Positions 58,539-64,000 of a stretch of 64,000 nucleotides of DNA are shown here, piece by piece (position 1 is the stretch's first letter; every line of letters starts with the position of its first letter). The notes under the pieces are model-generated. The model made no database searches. It was not told the origin of the DNA and saw only the letters and a list, made by a program, of their open reading frames with translations. Source of the stretch: Stappia sp. WLB 29 (GTDB lineage: Bacteria > Pseudomonadota > Alphaproteobacteria > Rhizobiales > Stappiaceae). The DNA lies in the NCBI RefSeq assembly GCF_023507705.1, contig NZ_JALBGD010000002.1, positions 62,001 through 126,000 of the forward strand. Direction: 5' to 3'. The position numbers were made by a program, and so were the translations under genes.

Positions 58539-59369
58539 ATGCCAAACGGAGCCGAGATGGCCGAGAGCCGGTTTCCTGCCCCGAAATCCCCCGACGAGAC
58601 GCCGTTCGAGAAGGTCGAGGGCGACCGTTCGCGCGGGCTGCTGCTGCTCTGCGACCATGCCAGCAACCAGTTGCCGGCCGCTTATGGCTCGCTCGGCCTG
58701 CCGCAAAGCGAGTTCTCGCGCCACATCGCCTACGATATCGGCGTGCGCGAACTGACGCTGGGACTGGCGCAGGCCTTCGGCGTGCCGGCCTTGATGACCA
58801 CCTATTCGCGGCTGCTGATCGATCCGAACCGGGGAGAGGACGATCCGACGCTGGTGATGCGCCTGTCGGACGGCTCGGTGGTGCCGGGCAATGCGACGCA
58901 CGATGCGGCCGAGCGCCAGCACCGGCTCGTCACCTATCACAGGCCCTACCACGAGGCGGTGGCGGCGGAGATCGACGCGGCGACCGCGGAGGGCCATCCC
59001 CCGGCGATCCTGTCGATCCACAGCTACACGGCTGTCTGGCGCGGGGTGCCGCGGCCCTGGCATGCGGGCATCCTGTGGGACAGCGATCCGCGTTTCGCGC
59101 TGCCGCTGCTTGACGCATTGCGCTCCGATCCCGATCTGGTGGTGGGCGACAACGAGCCCTATGACGGGGCCTTGAAGAACGACTGCATGTACCGGCATGG
59201 TACGGCGCGAGGGCTGGCGCATGCGCTGCTGGAGGTCCGCCAGGACCTGATCAAGGATGCGGCCGGCATCGAGGCCTGGACGCAGCGGCTGGTGCCGCTG
59301 GTCGCGAAGGTGCTGAGGGAAGCGCCGGACCTCGACACGATCCGCCACTACGGATCGCGCTGCGACTGA
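58539..59369 (+). CDS. N-formylglutamate amidohydrolase family protein
   Basis: A 276-residue protein of the same family as the one at 49933-50823 but clearly different in sequence. LLLLCDHASNQLPAAYGSLGL, YSRLLIDPNRGEDDPTLV, AILSIHSYTAVW and WHAGILWDSDPR are the characteristic blocks of the DUF-like FGase branch. AGGAGGG precedes the ATG. It probably hydrolyses another N-acyl amino acid. It is followed 47 bp later by the DUF1244 gene, a conserved neighbour. Confidence 0.85.
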   Translation: MPNGAEMAESRFPAPKSPDETPFEKVEGDRSRGLLLLCDHASNQLPAAYGSLGLPQSEFSRHIAYDIGVRELTLGLAQAFGVPALMTTYSRLLIDPNRGEDDPTLVMRLSDGSVVPGNATHDAAERQHRLVTYHRPYHEAVAAEIDAATAEGHPPAILSIHSYTAVWRGVPRPWHAGILWDSDPRFALPLLDALRSDPDLVVGDNEPYDGALKNDCMYRHGTARGLAHALLEVRQDLIKDAAGIEAWTQRLVPLVAKVLREAPDLDTIRHYGSRCD

Positions 59370-59416
59370 GCGGCCGGATCCTGCGAGAGACCGGGCTGCG
59401 AGAGATGGAGAAGCAG

Positions 59417-59722
59417 ATGGCCGAAATCGACGAGGCAACGCGCACGGAACTGGAGGCGGCAGCATTCCGCCGGCTGGTCTCGCATCTGCGCAAGCGCACC
59501 GACGTGCAGAACATCGACATGATGAACCTTGCCGGCTTCTGCCGGAACTGCCTGTCCAACTGGTATCTGGACGCGGCGACCGAAAAGGGCGTCGCCCTCG
59601 ACAAGGAGGGGGCGCGCGAGATCGTCTACGGCATGCCGTATTCGCAGTGGAAGGACCTCTACCAGAACGAGGCGAGCGCGGAGCAGCAGGCCGCCTTCGA
59701 AAAGGCCCGCCCGCAGGAGTAA
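59417..59722 (+). CDS. DUF1244 family protein
   Basis: A 101-residue soluble protein with the conserved block VQNIDMMNLAGFCRNCLSNWY and YGMPYSQWKDLYQ. The CRNC pair suggests metal or redox chemistry, but no function is established. ATG at 59417 is chosen because GGAG lies six bases upstream; an ATG four codons earlier has a weaker site. Likely in one transcript with the upstream FGase-like gene. Confidence 0.88.
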   Translation: MAEIDEATRTELEAAAFRRLVSHLRKRTDVQNIDMMNLAGFCRNCLSNWYLDAATEKGVALDKEGAREIVYGMPYSQWKDLYQNEASAEQQAAFEKARPQE

Positions 59723-59810
59723 GGCGGCGCGGCCCATGTGAATATCGTTCCGTTTTCGTTCCCCGGTCTTGCATCCGCCCGATTTTCCGCGCATGCAGAT
59801 CGGCATCACG

Positions 59811-59829
59811 GGAGGCGTTCCGCCTCCCG
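59811..59829. repeat. 7-bp stem hairpin before gapR
   Basis: GGGAGGC, loop GTTCC, GCCTCCC between the DUF1244 and gapR genes. No T-run. Probably a weak pause or processing element. Confidence 0.4.
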
Positions 59830-59893
59830 GCCCCACTTCATCACCCCGATCCGCAGGCCGTCCGGCCCGCACCCATGAAGGAGACGAGTACCC

Positions 59894-60157
59894 ATGTCCG
59901 ATCCAGGCGGCGTCGCCGGCGACCAGCTGCGTGCATTTGTCGAGCGCATCGAGCGTCTCGAGGAAGAGAAGAAGGTGATCTCGGACGACATCAAGGATGT
60001 CTACGCGGAAGCCAAGGGCACCGGCTTCGACGTCAAGATCCTGCGCAAGGTGATCTCGCTTCGCAAGAAGCAGCCGCATGAGCGCGAGGAAGAAGACGCG
60101 ATCCTCGACCTCTACATGCATGCGCTCGGCATGAACGGTCCGGCGAACGACGCCTGA
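59894..60157 (+). CDS. gapR: GapR-like DNA-binding protein (DUF2312)
   Basis: An 87-residue protein of the GapR/DUF2312 family: [45 protein letters not shown] is the whole conserved core. GapR forms clamp-like tetramers on overtwisted DNA ahead of moving polymerases and helps chromosome replication and segregation in alphaproteobacteria. GGAGAC precedes the ATG. A clear terminator follows. Confidence 0.93.
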   Translation: MSDPGGVAGDQLRAFVERIERLEEEKKVISDDIKDVYAEAKGTGFDVKILRKVISLRKKQPHEREEEDAILDLYMHALGMNGPANDA

Positions 60158-60229
60158 CCGGCAGGTCCGTCCAGACAATGTCTCCCGCAAGGTGCCGGAT
60201 GGGCGCGCTTCGGAGACAGCGAGACAGCA

Positions 60230-60262
60230 AAGGGGCACGGGATCCGTGCCCCTTCGTTTTTT
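60230..60262 (+). terminator. intrinsic terminator after gapR
   Basis: GGGGCACGG, loop GAT, CCGTGCCCC (60232-60252), then TTCG and six T residues. Textbook rho-independent terminator. Confidence 0.88.
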
Positions 60263-60535
60263 CTCCGTGAATGCCTCTTGTTCCCGCCAATTTCGCAAGG
60301 CCCGATGCACGGCCGCGGAACGCGGTTTGCACATAAATTACCAACCCGTACAAATAACGATGCATTGACTGCGAATCGCCCCTACCATTCCGACCTGCCC
60401 GCAACGGGCAGGGAGCGAAAGGCGCCGGGGATTAAGCTTGCCTTCACGGCAGCGGGCTATGTTCGCCGGCGACAGAATATGGCGTCGTGCAAGGTGGCTG
60501 GGCTCTTCCTGGACGACTGTCGAATGGAGGATCTC
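60263..60535 (+). other. intergenic region upstream of the PruR/DcpA-like operon, no gene seen
   Basis: About 270 bp after the gapR terminator, part of a 378-bp gap between genes. It likely holds the operon promoter; an AT-richer stretch at 60330-60365 (CACATAAATTACC and following) is the best place. GGAGG at the end of the region is the ribosome site of the PruR-like gene. Confidence 0.35.
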
Positions 60536-61042
60536 ATGTCTGTCGCACGGATGTTCGCAGCTCTGCTCGGCACCGTTGTTCTTCTCGCGGCAACCTTGAC
60601 CGCGCAGGCGACGGGCGTGTCGCCTTCGGATAGCGCGACGGCGGCGGGGTATATCCTTCTGACGCAAGATGGCGTGACGCGAGATCTGGCGATCGAGGAG
60701 ATCGAGCGCCTGCCGACGGTCGAGATCCAGGGCAACGCCAGTCCCGACGAGCCGGTGACCACGTTTCGGGGCGTTCTCCTGTCCGATCTCGTCGAGATGA
60801 TCGGCGCCGGCGAGGCCGAGGGCCTCATCGTGCGCGCCTCCGACGGCTACTCGGCCGACATTCCGCGCGAGGATTGGGAGCGGTGGCCCATCGTCGTCGC
60901 GACCCGCGTCGGCCAGGAGCGCCTGACCCTGCGCCAGCGTGGGCCGGCACGGATCGTCTATCCCATCGCCCGCTATCCGGAACTCGACGGGCGCACCTAT
61001 GTCGACCGAAGCGTCTGGCTGATCGTCGAGATCGAATGGTGA
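60536..61042 (+). CDS. periplasmic PruR-like pterin-binding-fold protein
   Basis: A 168-residue exported protein. Signal peptide near residues 1-25. The rest matches the small molybdopterin-binding (sulfite-oxidase-like) fold: a TRDLAIEEIERLP opening, TTFRGVLLSDLVEM, GYSADIPREDW and WLIVEIEW at the end. It has no cysteine at all, so the usual molybdenum ligand is missing and oxidase activity is unlikely. In Agrobacterium, PruR has this fold, binds pterins in the periplasm and controls the c-di-GMP enzyme DcpA encoded next to it; the same gene pair is seen here. GGAGG lies before the ATG; its stop overlaps the next start. Confidence 0.78.
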   Translation: MSVARMFAALLGTVVLLAATLTAQATGVSPSDSATAAGYILLTQDGVTRDLAIEEIERLPTVEIQGNASPDEPVTTFRGVLLSDLVEMIGAGEAEGLIVRASDGYSADIPREDWERWPIVVATRVGQERLTLRQRGPARIVYPIARYPELDGRTYVDRSVWLIVEIEW

Positions 61043-63015
61043 ATGGCCTCAGACGGATCTTCGCGCAACGCGCCCTGCTCCGTCCGATGCAGCCCTGGCT
61101 GGTCGTGGGGGCGGTGGCCTGCGCCTGCCTGGTGGCGACGCTGGTGGCGCTGCGCGGCGTCGCGACGCTGAACCAGCCGGAGCCGGATGCCGGACAGCAT
61201 ATGGTGCGCCACATGCGTTTTACCCTGGCCGAGATCGCGCGGGTGGACGGCATGCTGCAGGCGCTGAGCACCGATGCCGCCTCGCCGGAAGCGCGGCGGC
61301 TGATCTCGACCGCGGCGGACCATCTGCACATCCGCTTCGAAGTCCTGGCCGGCCTGTCCCGTGGGCCGCTGGTCGAGCCCGATTCCAAGGTGGCGCCCGT
61401 CGCCTGGGCGCTGCTGGAGGGCCTCGACCGGCTTGCCTCGGGAAAGACACCCATCGATGAGGCGACGCTCGCCGACCTGCGTCGCACCAGCTCCGAACTG
61501 ACGCGCCGGACCGGCGACTACATGCGCGGCGTCGAGGCGGATATCGACAAGGCCTTGAAGATACGGGCGGAAAATTCCGCCGGCGCATGGGTAGAGGTGA
61601 TCGGCAGCGTCACCATGCTGCTCGTCCTGTCGTTCATCTCGCTGGCGCTGCGGTGGCGCAACCGGCGGATGGTTGCCGAACTGCGGCTCGCCAGCGGCCG
61701 CGACAGCCTGACGGGCCTCGCCAACCGGCGCGGCTTTACCGAATGGGCCACGGCGACAACCGCTGCCGGGCCGGTGCAGGGGCATGCCCTGCTGATCTTC
61801 GATCTCGACCGGTTCAAGGCCGTCAACGACCGCCACGGCCATCTGGCAGGCGATGCGCTGTTGAAGACGGCGGCCGACTGGCTGGTGGCGCGGTTCGGCG
61901 ATCGCGGCATCGTCGCGCGCTGGGGCGGCGACGAGTTCGTGGCAACGGTCGCATTGCCGCAGGAGGGGGGCGGCGACCTTGCCGCATTGATCGGCGAGCG
62001 TATGGCGGACCCGCCGGCGCTGGTCTTCAAGGGCGAGACGATCCCGCTGCATTTCAGTTGCGGCATTGCGGTGTGGCCGCAGGACGGGGCGACCATCGAC
62101 GCGACGATGCTCGCCGCCGACGCAGCGCTCTACGAGGCGAAGGCGCGCGGACGCGGACGGCAGGTGTTCTACGAGGCGGGAATCTCGGATCGCCGCGACC
62201 GTGCCGAGGCCCTGCGCAGCTCGCTGCCGCAGGCGCTGGCGGCCGGCGACCTGTTCCTCGAATTTCAGCCGCAGGTCCATATCGGGCGCGGCACGGTTAC
62301 CGGCGCCGAGGCGCTGGTGCGGTGGCGCGATGCCGCGACGGGCACGATCGTTCCGCCCGGTCTGTTCATCCCGATCCTGGAAGAAGGCGACCAGATCGCG
62401 GAGCTCGACGGCTTCGTGATCGACGAGGCCTGCCGCACCGCGGCGGCGTGGAACGCGGCGGGACGGCGGCTGCGGGTGTCGGTGAACCTGTCGCCGCGCA
62501 CCTTCCAGAGCCCCGGCCTTGCGGCGCAGGTGGCGGCGGTGCTGGCGCGCCACGGCCTGACGGCCCGGCAGTTCGAGATCGAGATCACGGAAGGGGTGCT
62601 GCTGATCGACGATGCCCAGGTCGAGGCCAATCTCGCTGCGCTCGCCGAGCTCGGCGTCCGGCTGGCGCTCGACGATTTCGGCTCCGGCTATTCCAACATC
62701 GCCTATCTGATGCGACTGAAGCCGGACGTGCTGAAGATCGACCGCTCCTTCGTGCTGGAGGGCGACGAGCGGATCCGGGCCAGTATCGTCCAGGGCATCA
62801 TGCAACTGGCCGAGACGCTGGGCGCCGAGACCCTGATCGAGGGTATCGAGACGGCGGAGCAGCTGCGCTTCGTCCGCGATACCGGCTGCCAGATCGTGCA
62901 GGGCTTCCTGTTCGCGCGGCCGATGGCCGCGGGCGCCATTCCGGACTTTTGCGAGAGGCTCGAGGCGCAGCACCGCCCCGTGCGGGAAACGCCGCTGCTG
63001 CAGCAGCGCTCCTGA
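61036..63015 (+). CDS. DcpA-like dual GGDEF-EAL membrane protein
   Basis: A 659-residue c-di-GMP enzyme. Transmembrane helices at about 22-40 and 185-205 enclose a periplasmic, helical region of about 145 residues, the likely contact site for the PruR-like protein. The GGDEF domain has an intact signature (Gly297-Phe301). The EAL domain has Glu425-Ala-Leu and DDFGSGYSN, so both synthesis and hydrolysis look possible. The ATG overlaps the upstream stop codon by seven bases (coupled). By analogy with Agrobacterium DcpA, ligand state of the partner could tilt the balance between the two activities and control attachment. Confidence 0.88.
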   Translation: MVNGLRRIFAQRALLRPMQPWLVVGAVACACLVATLVALRGVATLNQPEPDAGQHMVRHMRFTLAEIARVDGMLQALSTDAASPEARRLISTAADHLHIRFEVLAGLSRGPLVEPDSKVAPVAWALLEGLDRLASGKTPIDEATLADLRRTSSELTRRTGDYMRGVEADIDKALKIRAENSAGAWVEVIGSVTMLLVLSFISLALRWRNRRMVAELRLASGRDSLTGLANRRGFTEWATATTAAGPVQGHALLIFDLDRFKAVNDRHGHLAGDALLKTAADWLVARFGDRGIVARWGGDEFVATVALPQEGGGDLAALIGERMADPPALVFKGETIPLHFSCGIAVWPQDGATIDATMLAADAALYEAKARGRGRQVFYEAGISDRRDRAEALRSSLPQALAAGDLFLEFQPQVHIGRGTVTGAEALVRWRDAATGTIVPPGLFIPILEEGDQIAELDGFVIDEACRTAAAWNAAGRRLRVSVNLSPRTFQSPGLAAQVAAVLARHGLTARQFEIEITEGVLLIDDAQVEANLAALAELGVRLALDDFGSGYSNIAYLMRLKPDVLKIDRSFVLEGDERIRASIVQGIMQLAETLGAETLIEGIETAEQLRFVRDTGCQIVQGFLFARPMAAGAIPDFCERLEAQHRPVRETPLLQQRS

Positions 63016-63046
63016 TCCGTACGTCCCACGTGCTGCGAAACGCAAA

Positions 63047-63085
63047 CGGCGCGCCCCGTTGGGAGGCGCGCCGCGAACCGCGTGC
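63047..63085. terminator. hairpin between the DcpA-like and pntB genes
   Basis: CGGCGCGCC, nine-base loop, GGCGCGCCG (63047-63073). On the minus strand it is followed by TTTGCGTTTCG, so it ends pntB; the same tail follows the pykA terminator. Confidence 0.6.
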
Positions 63086-63103
63086 GACGAGGAAGAGCCG
63101 TGC

Positions 63104-64000
63104 TCAGAGCGCCTTGACGATGCCCTCGGTCATCTTCTTGGCATCGCCGAACAGCATCATCGTCTTGTCCAGGAAGAACAGCTCGTTCTGGATGCCGGCA
63201 TAGCCGGAGCCCATGCCGCGCTTGACGAAGAGCACCGTGCCGGCCTTGTCGACGTCGAGGATCGGCATGCCGTAGATCGGCGAGGTCGGATCGTCGCGCG
63301 CCGCCGGGTTGGTGACGTCGTTGGCGCCGATGACGTAGACGACGTCGGCCTGGGCGAACTCGGAGTTGATGTCCTCCAGCTCGAAGACCTCGTCATACGG
63401 CACGTTGGCCTCGGCCAGCAGCACGTTCATGTGGCCGGGCATGCGGCCCGCCACCGGATGGATGGCGTATTTGACCTCGACGCCCTCCTCCTTGAGCGTG
63501 TCGGCGAGCTCGCGCAGGGCGTGCTGCGCCTGGGCAACCGCCATGCCGTAGCCCGGCACGATGATGACCTTGGCGGCGTTCTTCATGATGAAGGCCGCGT
63601 CCTCGGCCGAGCCCTGCTTGACCGGACGGTCGTCCGCCCCGCCGCCGCCGGCCGCAGCGGTCTCGCCGCCGAAGCCGCCGAGAATGACGGAGATGAAGGA
63701 GCGGTTCATGCCCTTGCACATGATGTAGGACAGGATCGCGCCGGAGGAGCCGACCAGCGCGCCGACGACGATCAGCGCCATGTTGCCCAGCGTGAAGCCG
63801 ATGCCGGCGGCCGCCCAGCCCGAATAGGAGTTGAGCATGGACACCACGACCGGCATGTCCGCGCCGCCGATCGGGATGATGATCAGGCCGCCGAAGATCA
63901 GCGACAGGACGACGATCATCCAGAAGACGGTGTGGCTTTCGGTCGCGACGAAGACGATGACCATGAGGACGATCAGGGCTGCCAGGCCGCCATTGATGAG
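63104..64000 (-). CDS. pntB: NAD(P) transhydrogenase subunit beta, C-terminal part (5' end outside window)
   Basis: The last 298 residues of PntB, running off the window edge. Four to five hydrophobic helices (about the first 120 residues) are the end of the proton channel domain II. The remainder is the NADP(H)-binding domain III, with [25 protein letters not shown] and the [24 protein letters not shown] block. With PntA it couples proton flow to NADPH production. The C-terminus (MTEGIVKAL) is normal. Confidence 0.95.
   Translation of the reverse strand, partial: LINGGLAALIVLMVIVFVATESHTVFWMIVVLSLIFGGLIIIPIGGADMPVVVSMLNSYSGWAAAGIGFTLGNMALIVVGALVGSSGAILSYIMCKGMNRSFISVILGGFGGETAAAGGGGADDRPVKQGSAEDAAFIMKNAAKVIIVPGYGMAVAQAQHALRELADTLKEEGVEVKYAIHPVAGRMPGHMNVLLAEANVPYDEVFELEDINSEFAQADVVYVIGANDVTNPAARDDPTSPIYGMPILDVDKAGTVLFVKRGMGSGYAGIQNELFFLDKTMMLFGDAKKMTEGIVKAL

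Noticed and set aside
60997..63045. A 682-codon minus-strand frame opposite the GGDEF-EAL gene
   Set aside because: Same antisense artefact; the plus strand carries intact GGDEF and EAL signatures.

Overview
The window is chromosomal DNA of a GC-rich alphaproteobacterium. The gene set (CpdR, GapR, KdsD, DUF1036 and DUF1244 proteins, a fused indolepyruvate:ferredoxin oxidoreductase, a PruR/DcpA-like pair, long-form glutamate synthase) points to the Hyphomicrobiales, plausibly a Stappia/Roseibium-like marine lineage. That placement is inferred from gene content only. I see no phage, insertion sequence, integrase or CRISPR array. Most of the window is ordinary core genome, with a few accessory islands.

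Layout. 1-1293: the tail of a NicO-type metal transporter and a DMT exporter. 1448-3975: a minus-strand operon with a PuuD-like glutamine-amidotransferase hydrolase, cobalt-type nitrile hydratase alpha (very His-rich N-terminus) and beta, and the NHase accessory protein. 4370-7601: a TRAP transporter (P on +, M and Q on -) whose small permease is preceded by a 14-codon leader. 8010-23530: a fused indolepyruvate oxidoreductase, an AT-rich islet with a tiny YHYH peptide, a hybrid kinase/OmpR regulator pair, and a seven-gene operon of two acyl-CoA ligases around a branched-chain-type ABC importer. I read this as uptake and CoA-activation of aromatic or branched carboxylates.

23676-33669: two orphan receivers, ferrochelatase, QmcA/NfeD, a MotA/MotB-type stator, KdsD, an outer-membrane barrel and a lytic transglycosylase. 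33674-37508: an AraC regulator, a VOC protein, an SGNH-like protein that seems to have lost its catalytic residues, and a chemoreceptor with almost no periplasmic domain. 37748-43930: gltD-gltB. 44610-49461: threonine aldolase, GyrI-like protein, an Hsp20 gene with an RpoH-type promoter and a ROSE-like RNA thermometer, a PepSY-like secreted protein, an alpha/beta hydrolase and HisN.

49462-64000: a candidate sRNA with anti-Shine-Dalgarno motifs, N-formylglutamate amidohydrolase, cpdR, tRNA-Val(GAC) with a clear promoter, and rpmJ. The rpmJ terminator overlaps the start codon of the next gene (TPR protein). Then come an alpha/beta hydrolase, an operon of DMT exporter, glycerate kinase, DUF1036 protein and pyruvate kinase, a second formylglutamate amidohydrolase, DUF1244, gapR, the PruR/DcpA-like c-di-GMP pair, and the 3' part of pntB.

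The best leads for unusual biology are: the ROSE/RpoH hsp20 leader; the rpmJ terminator that swallows the TPR start codon; the anti-SD sRNA candidate at 49764-49880; the amidotransferase plus cobalt-NHase operon; the PruR/DcpA-like pair; and the degenerate SGNH protein.
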